The notes: generated by a model from the sequence alone, not told the origin. Counted from the stretch's first letter, positions 20,331-32,362 are shown. The stretch: 64,000 bases of DNA from JACKBC01 sp041391125 (GCA_041391125.1 JAWKON010000021.1:1-64000), one strand, 5' to 3'. Numbers and translations: made by a program.

Positions 20331-20721
20331 TCCCGCAGCAGCCAGCGCGCCAGCAGAAACATGCCGTAACCACCCAGCACCCAGCTCATAAAGACAACCG
20401 CGTTGTAGGCCACGATCAGCCCACCCGTCAACTGAACGGGCAGCGTAATCAGCCCGTTAAAGGGATTGAGCGTGTGGAAATAGAGGCTGACGCCGGTGGG
20501 CGCGTAGAGCAGGTTGGTGGTGAGCGGACTGTGCAGCTCATCCACCAGCGCCGTCTTCATCCACCACAGATTCCAATAATTTTGCCAGCCGTCAAAGCTG
20601 TCGCCGGGGATGGCGCTGGTCAAATTGCGCGCCAGCGGCCAGGTCATCACGCCAGTCAACAGCGTGTATGCCAGCAGCACGAGCGCATGGGTGGAACGGC
20701 AGCGAGGTTTCACGGAATGGT

Positions 20722-20801
20722 ATGGGAGGGAGTAGGGAGTAGGGAGTAGGGAGTGGACGACACGACCCGCTTAATCCTTACTCCCTACTCCCTACTCCCC
20801 T
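20722..20801. repeat. GGGAGTA heptamer palindrome at the folD 3' end
   Basis: Five GGG tracts at 4-nt spacing (20724-20751) face a reverse-complement array (20776-20800). The folD stop codon TAG (20792-20794) is part of the right array. The G-rich strand meets the formal G3N4 quadruplex pattern, and the two arrays could alternatively pair as a long hairpin. Confidence 0.7.
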
Positions 20802-21640
20802 TTGGTGGCAGCTTCCAGCAGATTGCTCATCAGCATCATATTGGTGACCGGGCCGGCGCCGCCGGGGACGGGCGTCATCATGCCGGCGACGGCGGCCACG
20901 CTGGCCTGTTCGCAGTCGCCTTTGAGGCCGTCAGCGGTATAGGTGGTGCCAAAATCGACCACAACGGCGCCTGGCTTGACATAGTCGCCGGTGACCATTG
21001 CGGGACGACCCACGGCCACGCACAGAATGTCGGCCTGGCGGCAGATGCCCGGTAGATCGACGGTGCGGCTGTGGGCAATGGTAACGGTGCAGTGGCGGTG
21101 CAGCAGCAGCATGGCCATGGGTTTGCCCACAATGTCGCTGCGGCCCACGACGACGGCATTTTTGCCCTTAAATTCGATACCGGCTTCTTCCAACAGGCGA
21201 ATGCCGCCGGCGGGCGTGGCCGGTACAAAATAGGGCGCGCGCTGCGCCGCCAGCCGGCCGGCATTGACCGGATGCACGCCGTCAATGTCCTTGCCCGGCT
21301 TGAGCTGCATGACCAAGGCGTCCATGTCGATTTGGTCGGGGACCGGTTCCAAAATCATAATGCCGTGGACATTAGGGTCGTTGTTCAGTTTTTGCAGAGC
21401 CGATGCGGCCGCGGTTTGCGTCACGTCGGCGTCCATGATCTCCGCGCGAAATTCGACGCCCACGCTGGCGCAATTTTTGGCAATGGCGCGGGCGTAGCCG
21501 GCGGCGGCTTTGTCATCGCCCAGGCGCATAACGGCCAGCGTGGGGACAATGCCGCGGGCGCGCAATGTTTCCACTTGGGCGGCCGCGGCTTCTTTCATGG
21601 TGTTGGCCAGGGCGCGGCCATCTAATAATTGAGCGCTCAT
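20792..21640 (-). CDS. folD: Bifunctional methylene-THF dehydrogenase/cyclohydrolase FolD
   Basis: The product has 282 residues, standard for FolD. It interconverts 5,10-methylene-THF and 10-formyl-THF with NADP. Visible motifs are GYARAIAKNCASVGV with the family-typical YxxxK arrangement in changed form (the usual catalytic Lys is replaced), MILEPVPDQID, KDIDGVHPVNAGRLA, VVVGRSDIVGKPMAMLLL and PVPGGAGPVTNMMLM. The ATG at 21640 overlaps the upstream TGA (ATGA), so it is translationally coupled to the cyclohydrolase-family gene. Its last codons, KGE-stop, run straight into a GGGAGTA repeat array that supplies the TAG. The replaced lysine is worth checking. Confidence 0.88.
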   Translation of the reverse strand: MSAQLLDGRALANTMKEAAAAQVETLRARGIVPTLAVMRLGDDKAAAGYARAIAKNCASVGVEFRAEIMDADVTQTAAASALQKLNNDPNVHGIMILEPVPDQIDMDALVMQLKPGKDIDGVHPVNAGRLAAQRAPYFVPATPAGGIRLLEEAGIEFKGKNAVVVGRSDIVGKPMAMLLLHRHCTVTIAHSRTVDLPGICRQADILCVAVGRPAMVTGDYVKPGAVVVDFGTTYTADGLKGDCEQASVAAVAGMMTPVPGGAGPVTNMMLMSNLLEAATKGE

Positions 21641-22278
21641 AAGGGCAACTCCAGGGCGGTTTCACAGGCGGTTTTGCTCTGGGCATAGACCGCATTGGCC
21701 TCGGCCAACAGCGCATCGCGGCGGGCGGACCATTCGGCGACAAACGTTTCGTCTTTGATAAATTTTAGATTGATGTTGACATTGACGATGGCGCTTTTGA
21801 GGGCGGCATTGGCCAAATAGAGCGCGGTGGCGGCATCGGATGCAATATTGACGTTGCCCTTGGCGCCTACGGGACCGGCCAGCTTCATCACGGCCAAACT
21901 GGCTTGGGCCGTCTTAAAGGGCGTTTGCGCGGCGCCTTTAAGCGCGCTTTGCAGGGCGGCGGTGCGGGCGGATTTTTCGGCATCCGTGGCTTTGGGCATG
22001 CCATAGCAGGCTGACACCGCAGTAAACGCCTCCACATCTTCATCGGCCAGTTGGAGCAACTGTTGGCGCAATGCTTCGCTCTGGTGCAAATAGTCCTGCA
22101 TCTCTGCTTCGACGGCGGCGTATTTCTTGACGCCGACCGTAAAGTTGAGCACCATGCTGACCAACGCCGCGGCCTGGCTGCCGGTGAGCGCGGCCGCGCC
22201 GCCGCCGCCGGGCGTAGACTGTTTGGCCGCCAGCTGATCTAAAAAGTCGCCGAGCGTTATGGTTGCTGTTGAGGTCAT
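21637..22278 (-). CDS. fchA: Cyclodeaminase/cyclohydrolase family protein (FchA-like)
   Basis: The product has 213 residues, all helical, like formiminotetrahydrofolate cyclodeaminase and methenyl-THF cyclohydrolase FchA. It shows the family start TLGDFLDQLAAKQSTPGGGGAAALTGSQAAALV, the DEDVEAF motif and GNVNIASDAATAL. It probably produces 10-formyl- or 5,10-methenyl-THF. ATG 22278 follows GGAAG; an upstream in-frame ATG at 22293 has no site. It forms a two-gene operon with folD through a 4-bp ATGA overlap, so the pair covers C1-tetrahydrofolate interconversion. Confidence 0.85.
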   Translation of the reverse strand: MTSTATITLGDFLDQLAAKQSTPGGGGAAALTGSQAAALVSMVLNFTVGVKKYAAVEAEMQDYLHQSEALRQQLLQLADEDVEAFTAVSACYGMPKATDAEKSARTAALQSALKGAAQTPFKTAQASLAVMKLAGPVGAKGNVNIASDAATALYLANAALKSAIVNVNINLKFIKDETFVAEWSARRDALLAEANAVYAQSKTACETALELPL

Positions 22279-22320
22279 GCAGCTTCCTTTCACAAAAATC
22301 GAATCACTTTTGAAGACGAA

Positions 22321-22326
22321 ATTATA
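22321..22326 (-). promoter_or_regulatory. Probable -10 box for fchA-folD
   Basis: Minus-strand TATAAT with an upstream TATGA context lies about 43 bp before the fchA start. No good -35 box was found. Confidence 0.4.
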
Positions 22327-22420
22327 TCATAGAAAGGCGCCGATGCCTTATATCTATATGAAGTGAGATTCGCTGACAGAACGCATATAATGCAGGTGTA
22401 AAAAAAATCGTGTTGTATGG

Positions 22421-22426
22421 TATAAT
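22421..22426 (+). promoter_or_regulatory. Probable -10 box for lon
   Basis: TATAAT preceded by TATGG. The predicted start near 22433 would give a leader of about 150 nt before ATG 22583. I see no CIRCE or other heat-shock operator. Confidence 0.45.
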
Positions 22427-22582
22427 TGCCATAAGCTAAATATCTCATGACAGGAGGCGGCAACTTTGCATAAAAAGAGTTGCGCTATTATTATATCCTG
22501 TTGCAATATACATTTACACCAGAGCCCTTGCAAGGGGTTCCTGGTGAGGGAAGAGAAAAGGGAGTACCTGGAGCCCATTGTA

Positions 22583-25220
<2,638 letters not shown>

Positions 25221-25243
<23 letters not shown>

Positions 25244-26934
25244 TTTCAACACAGCCAACCAAACGCTCCGCCAACTTTTGGGGAATGGCCTGACCTATCG
25301 CGTCCCCCGTTTTCAGCGTGATTATAGCTGGACCGAGGAGGAATGGGACGACTTGTGGCAGGACATTTTGGGCATCCTGCCGCATGGCAGCGAACCGGCC
25401 CATTATATGGGCTACCTAGTGTTGCAGACCAACGATAATCGCACGTTTGAGATTATTGATGGTCAGCAGCGCCTCACCACTTTGAGCCTTTTGGTGCTTG
25501 CCATCTTAAACAACATCAAACGCTTAGTCGATGCCGACATCGACACCAAAAATAATCAAAGGAGGTTAGAGCAGCTCAGAAATTCGTATATTGGTTTTCT
25601 GGATCCGGTGACGCTGATTCCGGTCTCAAAATTGGCGCTCAATCGCAACAATGACGTTTACTATCAAAATTATATTGTCCCCTTGGGAAGACTGCCTCAA
25701 CGCAATCTGAATTCTTCCGAGCGACTTCTGCGTATGCATTTTCGTGGTTTGACGCGACGATTCGCAAGCATTTTTGCGTCTACATCGGAAGGGGCCGAAT
25801 TTGCCCGCTTGATTGATCAATTTGCCGATAAGCTTTTTTTTACCGTTATCACGGTGACGGATGAGCTAAACGCTTTTAAAGTGTTTGAAACGCTGAATGC
25901 GCGGTGTACGTTTATCGTCAACCGATCTGCTGAAAAATTACCTTTTTTCGGTCATTCATCGCGATGGCGCGCATGAGGGTGAAATCAATGCGCTAGAGCT
26001 GCGCTGGGAGAATTGTTGATCAATTAGGCAGCGAGAAATTTCCGGATTTTTTGCGCATCCATTGGAATAGCCGTCATAATTTTGTGCGCCATGCTGAACT
26101 CTTTAAGACCATCCGTGGACACATTAGTAGTAAGGCCCAATCGTTCCACTGGGTGCGTGAATTGAAGAGGATGCCGAAATCTACGTGGCTTTGTCTCAAC
26201 CGGAAGATGCACTCTGGCAGGGACAGACGCAGCAGAAGACGCATATCGACGAATTGCGTATCTTTAATGTGAGGCAGCCCTATCCGTTATTGCTGGCCGC
26301 CAAACGCGCATTGTCCGCAGGCGATTTTACAACTGTTCTGCGGGCGTGCGCCATCATTTCTTGCGCTATAACGCCATTGGCGGTTTGGCTCCCAACGACC
26401 AGGGAGCGCGCCAATGCAGTCGCCGTTGAGATCGCGGTGGGCAAGTTAACCGGCTACGATTCGATTGTGCGGGCGTTGCGCACGATTTATCCGTCTGATG
26501 AGCAGTTTCGCAACGCATTTGCTGAAAAGCAGTTGCGTACGGTGAACAGCCGCAACCGGCGTTTGGTGCGCTATATTTTGTTTAAGCTGGAAAGCCATTT
26601 GACCGGGCAGGAGTATGATGTCGACAGCAGTACATATTCGATTGAGCATATTTTGCCCGAAAACCCGGACAGCGATTGGCCACAGTTTTCCGATTTGCAG
26701 GTGGAGCAAAATGTATATCGCCTGGGCAACATGACCCTATTGTCGGCAGATCGCAACCGCAATTTGGGGAACAAAGACTTTGCGGAAAAACGCAAAGCTT
26801 ATGCAGATAGTAAATTTGAGATCACGCTCAATATCTCGAGACAATGATACGTGGACGGCGAACGCATTGCCCAGCGCCAACGCTGGATGGCCAAACAGGC
26901 CACGGCAATTTGGCGCATTGCGCAGTTAGCCTAG
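25221..26934 (+). CDS. DUF262/DUF1524 GmrSD-like restriction protein (frameshifted)
   Basis: About 571 codons in three frames. The N-terminal DUF262 (ParB/Srx-like NTPase) part has YRVPRFQRDYSW and FEIIDGQQRLTTLSLL; the DGQQR motif is intact. Frame changes near 25905, 26010 and 26370 lead to the C-terminal DUF1524 HNH-type domain, with STYSIEHILPENPD (the His of the nuclease) and YRLGNMTLLSADRNRNLGN. A last shift near 26845 gives the expected IAQRQRWMAKQATAIW tail ending at 26934. Relatives are GmrSD-type modification-dependent restriction enzymes and other DUF262 defence proteins. The likely GTG start at 25221 overlaps lon. The breaks may be sequencing errors. Confidence 0.75.
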
Positions 26935-26964
26935 CACAGCGAAGCGTAAATTCTTTCCATTTTC

Positions 26965-27050
26965 TACCGCTAAGAACGCAAAGATCCGCAAAGAATATCC
27001 CGAGAGATGTCCTCGCAAATCTTTGCGCCCTTTGCGGTAGTTCCAGGAGT
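26965..27050. repeat. CTACCGC...GCGGTAG dispersed palindrome
   Basis: Left arm CTACCGCTAAGAACGCAAAG and right arm CTTTGCGCCCTTTGCGGTAG are imperfect inverses about 45 bp apart, between the DUF262 gene and the PHP-AlbA gene. No T-run is present. Confidence 0.5.
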
Positions 27051-27117
27051 TTCGCAACAGGAATTATTGCAGGCGCGTCGCCACGTTTTGAAACAGAAAG
27101 CAGGTTAGTAAAATATT

Positions 27118-28992
27118 GTGACAAGAAGACGAAAATCGAATACAAGCCGCCAGGGGCAACCGGCTGCCGGCGACCGCAAGCCGGCGGATAAACCGAAGGC
27201 AAGCGAGCCATCACCGCAGAGCACGCCTCCCAAAGGGATGCAGCGCCAGTGGTATAAGGCTGATTTGCACACGCACACCATGGCCTCGAAGGATTATGAG
27301 CAGCCCAGCGCCACCTATTTGGACTATATGCGCCGGGCCGTTGAACAGGGGCTGGACGTTGTGGCCATTACCGATCACAACACGGTGGCGGGCGTAGGGG
27401 CCATCCGGCGCGAAATTGAGTGGCTGACCCGGCTGGAAAAAGACGACCGTTTGACCGAAGAGGAAAAGGCCCGTTTGGCCGAATGGCGCGAGCTTTCCGA
27501 AAAGGTGCTGGTTTTGCCCGGTTTCGAATTTACGGCCACATTTGGTTTCCACATTTTGGGCATCTTCCCGCCGGAAACCTCGGTACGCCATTTGGAGCAC
27601 ATTTTGCTCATGTTGAAGGTACCGGCCGAAAAGCTCGATGAGGGCAGCACCGAGACCGGCGCCAGCACCGACGTGTTGACGGCCTATCGGGTGATTCGCG
27701 AAGCAGGCGGGCTGGCCATTGCCGCCCACGCCAACAGCACCCACGGTGTGGCCATGCGCGATTTCCCCTTTGGCGGCCAAACCAAAATAGCCTATACGCA
27801 AGATGTCAATCTGGATGCGCTGGAAGTGACTGATTTGGAAAAACGCGGTCGTTCCACCGCCCGCTTTTTCAATGGCGTCAAGGCCGAATATCCGCGGCGC
27901 ATGCACTGCATTCAGGGCAGCGACGCTCACCGCTTGATTGCCGATCCCAAGAATCCAAAGCGTCTTGGCCTGGGTGATCGGGCTACGGAATTGCTGCTCG
28001 AAGCGCCCTCATTTGAGGCCATTGCCAATATGCTGCGCAGTGAATCGTTCGAGCGCACGCGCCCGGCGCGCCCCAAAGACAAACCGTTTGATGCCGTGGC
28101 GGCCGCCCGTGAAGAAGGCCCAAGCATTACGCAGAGCTTTTATGAATCGGCCACCCAGCGCGGCGGGCGGCTCACGGCGATTCTCTCCGACGTGTGCGCC
28201 TTTGCCAACACCATTGGCGGCACCGTGTACGTGGGCGCCAGTTATCGCAAAGGACCGCCCACGGGCTTAAAGAATCCGCAACAGGTCTTGGACGAGATCA
28301 AGAATGCACTGTCCGAACGGATTACGCCGCCGCTCGAGTGCAAAATGGATATTCGACAAAGCGAAGGGGTGCAAGTCGTGCGCATGCAAGTTCCTAAAGG
28401 CGGGGAACGCCCCTATTGTCTGGACGAATTTAAGTTTTACATTCGAGACGAGGCCGAAACGAATCTGGCTGTGCGCGATGAAATTGTGGCGCTGGTTTCA
28501 GAAGTGCTGGCGGAAAAGCATGGCGGGGGGCAATCGTCCAAAGCCGCCCGGCAGCGCGATGACAGTCGCCAGCGCGGGAAACCAGTGCAACATACGCCCA
28601 CATCCGAGCCCGCCAAGGCCAATGGCGCCGCCACCGATGACGCATTCTACCTTCCCCAAGTTGGTGTTGAGATCATAGAGACCGAGCAGCGCAACGGCCA
28701 TCAGGTGCATTCAATTCGCGATATGCGCAACGGGCATGTGATCAAAAATGTGACCCGCCGCGGCTCGCGCAAGCTTTGGAACTATGCCATCCAGCGCCAC
28801 GAAGATCATCCGGTCGATGAGAAGAAAGTGCAGTGGCAAGGGGATGTGGGGCTGGTGAGCGTGGATAAACGCGCCGGCAAAACCCGCTACGATCTGGCCC
28901 TGCGCGAAAAGGAGCAGATCCGCGTCTTTTATGGCGTCACCGAAGACGGCATGGAAGGGCGTTGGGCGGCCTTTTTGCAGGACGAGGAATAA
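27118..28992 (+). CDS. PHP phosphoesterase fused to a Schlafen-type AlbA_2 domain
   Basis: The product has 624 residues from GTG 27118 and an intact frame. After a low-complexity basic leader, residues 40-300 form a PHP domain: KADLHTHTMASKDYE, VVAITDHNTVAGVG, AIAAHANSTHG and CIQGSDAHRL hold the metal ligands. Residues 330-465 resemble AlbA_2 (divergent AAA_4/Schlafen): SFYESATQRGGRL, CAFANTIGGTVYVGAS and VVRMQVPKGGERPY. A disordered Lys/Arg/Gln linker follows, then an unfamiliar C-terminal domain at 530-624 (RNGHVIKNVTRRGSRKLW). PHP domains cleave phosphoesters, and AlbA_2 domains bind or cut RNA in some defence proteins. Position after the restriction-like gene suggests a defence role, by inference. 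A terminator follows. Confidence 0.78.
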   Translation: MTRRRKSNTSRQGQPAAGDRKPADKPKASEPSPQSTPPKGMQRQWYKADLHTHTMASKDYEQPSATYLDYMRRAVEQGLDVVAITDHNTVAGVGAIRREIEWLTRLEKDDRLTEEEKARLAEWRELSEKVLVLPGFEFTATFGFHILGIFPPETSVRHLEHILLMLKVPAEKLDEGSTETGASTDVLTAYRVIREAGGLAIAAHANSTHGVAMRDFPFGGQTKIAYTQDVNLDALEVTDLEKRGRSTARFFNGVKAEYPRRMHCIQGSDAHRLIADPKNPKRLGLGDRATELLLEAPSFEAIANMLRSESFERTRPARPKDKPFDAVAAAREEGPSITQSFYESATQRGGRLTAILSDVCAFANTIGGTVYVGASYRKGPPTGLKNPQQVLDEIKNALSERITPPLECKMDIRQSEGVQVVRMQVPKGGERPYCLDEFKFYIRDEAETNLAVRDEIVALVSEVLAEKHGGGQSSKAARQRDDSRQRGKPVQHTPTSEPAKANGAATDDAFYLPQVGVEIIETEQRNGHQVHSIRDMRNGHVIKNVTRRGSRKLWNYAIQRHEDHPVDEKKVQWQGDVGLVSVDKRAGKTRYDLALREKEQIRVFYGVTEDGMEGRWAAFLQDEE

Positions 28993-29008
28993 GTACGATT
29001 GTAGTTGA

Positions 29009-29090
29009 GGCCATTTGTAGAAAAATACTTTCCGCCGGCTATGCGTGTTGCGTATTGCGTGTACCGGTCAAAAAATTTGTTCGTTATGGC
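29009..29090 (-). repeat. ACCGGTACACGCAA repeat, copy 3
   Basis: On the minus strand: ATAACGAACAAA, GACCGGTACACGCAATACGC, AACACGCATAGCCGGCGG, then ATTTTTCTACAAATGG. It sits about 16 bp after the PHP-AlbA stop and points towards it. Same order as copies 1 and 2. Confidence 0.55.
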
Positions 29091-29143
29091 GTAGTTATTG
29101 CGTTAACATGGCCCAAGAGCCATTGAGGTTTAGAGTGGATGAA

Positions 29144-29178
29144 GCGCCCGGATCGTACACGATCCGGGCGCTGTTTTA
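29144..29178 (+). terminator. Intrinsic terminator after the PHP-AlbA gene
   Basis: A perfect 12-bp stem GCGCCCGGATCG / CGATCCGGGCGC with loop TACA is followed by TGTTTT. It overlaps the stop of the UbiA remnant on the other strand. Confidence 0.8.
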
Positions 29179-29960
29179 TACAAAGTAGATCAGCGAGACC
29201 ACGAGCACGGCCCAAAGTACGCAAGTGAGGAGCAAGTGGCGGTCTTTGAACACCAGTTCTTCGGGCGCGCCGCCCATTTTTTTGACGTGGATGAGATAGA
29301 GGTAGCGCAACATACCGTAAAAAACCAGCGGCGCAGTTAGCAAAAGACGACCACCAGATGCCAGTGCGGTTTCGGCTTCAAAAGTGTAGAAAGTGTAGGC
29401 GACTAGCGTGATTGTCACCACAATCACGAGAATCTGATCGAGCAGCGCCAGGTTGTAATTCCCCAAACTAGCCCGGTGACCGGCAGCCCCTTCCTCCAGA
29501 AGCAGTTTCATGGCGGCGTTTGCCAAAGCCAAAAAGAGCATGAGCATGGTGGCGCACACATAGAGCCATGGGCTAAAGTGGGCCACATGCACAATCAGCA
29601 CACCGGCAATGACGCGCAGCAAAAAGCCGAAGGCAATGATCATCACGTCCAATATCACCACATCTTGAGGTAAAAACTATAGGCGATATTTTGCAGCAGA
29701 TAGATAGCGATGACCAACCCCACCCACGGATCGAGCCAGGTGGTGATGATCAGGCTGCTCACGGCCAGCACAAACGAAGCGATCATGGCCAGCCTGGTTG
29801 AGTTGGCCGCTGGGCCAGCGGGCGGTTGCGCTTGCGCGGGTGCAGCCGGTCTTTCTCCAGATCTACCAAATCGTTGAGCAGATAGACGCTGCTGGAAACC
29901 ATGCAAAAGCTAATCACCGTACGGTTGTCAGGTAGTGGAAGCGGTTCCGGCGGCGACCCA
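29176..29960 (-). pseudogene. UbiA-type prenyltransferase (decaprenyl-phosphate phosphoribosyltransferase-like), truncated and frameshifted
   Basis: The minus strand reads ISFCMVSSSVYLLNDLVDLE, then KDRLHPRKRNRPLA: the first Asp-rich motif (NDxxDxxxD) of UbiA enzymes with the DRxHPxKRNRP signature of decaprenyl-phosphate phosphoribosyltransferase. Membrane segments follow in two further frames (IASFVLAVSSLIITTWLDPW and VILDVMIIAFGFLLRVIAGV), ending LIYFV at 29176. Frame changes lie near 29815 and 29660. The usual 50-60 N-terminal residues (RPxQWxKN region) were not found upstream, so the gene may be 5'-truncated. The family attaches ribose-phosphate to a polyprenyl carrier for cell-wall arabinan. 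Confidence 0.65.
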
Positions 29961-30251
29961 ACTTAGATTCCGTGAAAAGTATAATTGGAATGGGGATGTT
30001 CTTTGAAGGTTTTCCGGCTTTGGTTTGATTCTCAGTTCTGTGAAGGGTCGATTGATAAGTCAAGTTTATTGTACCAAAGCATATGATACTGTATCGGTTG
30101 AGGATTAGTACGCCTGTCGCGCAGTTTATTCGGTGGTGTGACGGGCGTGCTATTTGATTTCGACACAGAGCACGCGCTCAGGAATTGCCATTACCCCCAT
30201 CTATTGAATCATAGCTCTGGATATTTGCGGGACTCTGAAAATCGGTTGTCG
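29961..30251. other. Intergenic region without recognised genes
   Basis: AT-rich and without repeats I could resolve, apart from the short GAAGGTTTTCCGG, whose reverse complement occurs in the spacer at 41195-41207. Nothing else is supported. Confidence 0.4.
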
Positions 30252-30659
30252 CTAAAGGTCATGAGTATATCTCCACTCTTTTTCCTCGTACGCACAATAC
30301 CCCGGCTTAGGCCCAATCTGCGGATGGCCGCGGCAGATTTCGGGCCGCTTTTCATAAATCGTGCAGCGGCGGCTGATCGGGTCCAAAAACGTGCAGTCCA
30401 AATTGGGGCGACGCGCCAGCGTAAAAATGGCGCGCGACGGGTTGTAATGCTCAATCACGTTGGCCTGCTTAAGCTTGCGCGCGATCCGCTTGAGCGGCTC
30501 CTGCAACTCAAATGGGTCCAGCACCTCCATGCGCACCAGATCGTCCAGCGTCGCCTCCACCGGCATCCGGCAACAATTGGCCACGCACTTGTCGCACAGC
30601 CCGCTGCGATAAAGCGTCCACGTATCTGTATTGTTTATATCTGCGTTTGGCTTTGTCAT
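30252..30659 (-). CDS. YkgJ-family cysteine-cluster protein
   Basis: The product has 135 residues with the cysteine layout of the YkgJ (zinc- or iron-chelating) family: SGLCDKCVANCCRMPV near residue 20, and later CTFLDPISRRCTIYEKRPEICRGHP, with one more Cys in GYCAYEEK. Proteins of this family bind a metal or Fe-S cluster; their role is poorly defined. The frame is intact. The start ATG 30659 has a poor ribosome-binding site. Upstream lies a GTAGGTCAC repeat and then the end of a phosphodiesterase gene on the same strand. Confidence 0.8.
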   Translation of the reverse strand: MTKPNADINNTDTWTLYRSGLCDKCVANCCRMPVEATLDDLVRMEVLDPFELQEPLKRIARKLKQANVIEHYNPSRAIFTLARRPNLDCTFLDPISRRCTIYEKRPEICRGHPQIGPKPGYCAYEEKEWRYTHDL

Positions 30660-30691
30660 GCTCGTTTGCTATATTTGGGGTGTGAGTTTTC

Positions 30692-30775
30692 GTAGGTCAC
30701 ACATGCTGTGTGACAAGCTCTGTATAGCGGAGCCGCATGAATTCCCGGCCCTGTCACTCTGCAAGAGTGACCTAC
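30692..30775. repeat. GTAGGTCAC double-hairpin repeat, copy 1
   Basis: The 84-bp unit begins GTAGGTCACACATGCTGTGT and ends GTCACTCTGCAAGAGTGACC then TAC. Terminal inverted repeats (GTAGGTCAC/GTGACCTAC) enclose two further hairpins. A second copy lies at 39014-39111. It abuts the stop codon of the phosphodiesterase gene (30777-30779). Confidence 0.65.
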
Positions 30776-30776
30776 G

Positions 30777-32259
30777 CTACTCCGCCACTTCCCCAACTGC
30801 TCCATGTACATACATTGTCCCCCCCACCCGATGCATCTCCAACGCTGCCCTTGAGGCCATCGTTCCCACTGCCGGTTCGATGGTCTCGTCCACAATTTCG
30901 CCCGGCTCACCCTGCGGCTGGCGCATGATCTCCCACAGCACGCGGCCGTGCAGATGAGCGGGCAGCGGCTGTTCCAACAGCGTCAATACCGTGGGCAGCA
31001 GATCAACCGCTCCTGTGGGAATCTCCGACCAAATATTTTGCTGAAAGCTGGGTCCATTGGCAATGCAGACCGCGTGCAGATCATACGGCGACAGCGAGCC
31101 ATGTGATGACTTGAGCGCGGCCTGCGTGGTCAGCGACATAACCGCGCCCGGCACGCCAAACTCGTTGGCCACCTCGCTCCATTTGGGCGAAACGGCCAGC
31201 AGCGGCCGCCGCGCATTGGTGTGGCCGCCCCATACCGTTTCCAAAGAGAAGACGCCCGGTAACTGCGCCAGATCGGGCCGACCGCCCAGCACCAGGCCGG
31301 TCCATGGCTGAGCCAGCAGCCACTCGACCAGCGGCGCCAGCTCATCGGCGGTGGGCTCACTTGTGCCAGGTTCAGCGTAAATATAGTCGCTGGCCGTCAC
31401 CAGCCGCGGCAGCGGGCGGCCAATTTCGGCGGCGGCGCGGCGCAGATATTCACCCAGCGTGTTGTGCGCCTGCACGGTCGAATGGCCGTGGTCGGACAGA
31501 AAGAAGAGGTCGAACTGTTCGCGCAGCCCGCGGCGCTCCAGTTCGCTCAACAGCTCAGCTACGCAGGCATCCACCGTGCGCAGCGCTTCCCGGCTCTCGG
31601 GCGAACCCAGGCCGTAATAGTGCAGACTGGCGTCTGGCTCGCACATCCAGAAGACGATGACGCGATTGCGCGGATCGTCCAAATAGAGATCGGTCACGGC
31701 GCGGGTGGCGTAGCGCTGCGCCTCCAACAGCGGTGGGCGCTCGCGTGCGGGCAGTTCGCCCAGCTTTTCGCGCAGATCATAGAGATCGGCAAGGCCAAAG
31801 GCGCTGTTGGGGTTGACCACGCGGCTCATATGGCGGTGCGTCCATAACATGGTGGCGCCGGCGCTGCCCGTGCCGGCCACGGCGAGCCGCTCACCGCGCT
31901 GCCAGCAGATCGCCCAAGCCAGGAACCAGCAGCGCCTGGCCGCCGGTGGCCTGCTCCAGCAAGTTGATGTGCTGGTACGAAGACGTGTCAATAATGTGGT
32001 CTTCGGTAACCGCTCGGCCATCGACCGGCGGTGCGATCATGGTGTTGGCCATAAGACCGTGCTGGCCCGGCGTACAGCCGCTGGTCAACGCGCTCATGTT
32101 GACGCGCGTGTGCGTCGGGTACACGGCGTGGTGCTCGCGGCACCAAACGCCCTCGGCGGCCAACTGGCTCACCGTGGGCATCAACTCCGGCTCCAGCAGA
32201 TCCGGGCGCAAGCCGTCCGCGCCGATGATGAGAATGCGACGATGTGTGCGGTTGTTCAC
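30777..32259 (-). CDS. Type I phosphodiesterase/nucleotide pyrophosphatase family protein (one frameshift)
   Basis: About 493 residues. The first part (32259 to about 31895) starts RRILIIGADGLRPDLLEPEL, with the metal-binding Asp, and has THTRVNMSALTSG holding the nucleophilic Thr/Ser region. After a shift near 31895 the rest reads intact to 30777: VIVFWMCEPDASLHYYG, DLFFLSDHGHSTV (metal Asp-His pair) and VWGGHTNARRPLLAV (last His). These are the two-zinc sites of the alkaline-phosphatase superfamily, NPP branch. It has no signal peptide. It may hydrolyse a phosphodiester or phosphonate; the substrate is not readable. Confidence 0.78.
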
Positions 32260-32276
32260 GATGTCCTCTCGATTTT

Positions 32277-32362
32277 ACGAAGGGGAAAGGGAGACGGGGG
32301 GAAAGGGGGAAAGGGCGCAGCGGTGATCGTCTCCCTTTCCCCCCTTCCCCCTTTCTCCCCTT
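32277..32362. repeat. GGGGAAAGGG palindrome in a divergent promoter region
   Basis: GAAGGGGAAAGGGAGACGGG on the left is matched on the right by CTCCCTTTCCCCCCTTCCCC, with arms of about 30 nt and a loop around GCAGCGGTGATC. It sits between divergent genes (start codons at 32259 and 32430), so it could affect both transcripts. Confidence 0.6.

Noticed and set aside
29030..29175. Possible tRNA or small RNA between PHP-AlbA and UbiA
   Set aside because: Only a dispersed repeat and a terminator hairpin; no cloverleaf or CCA-end pattern.
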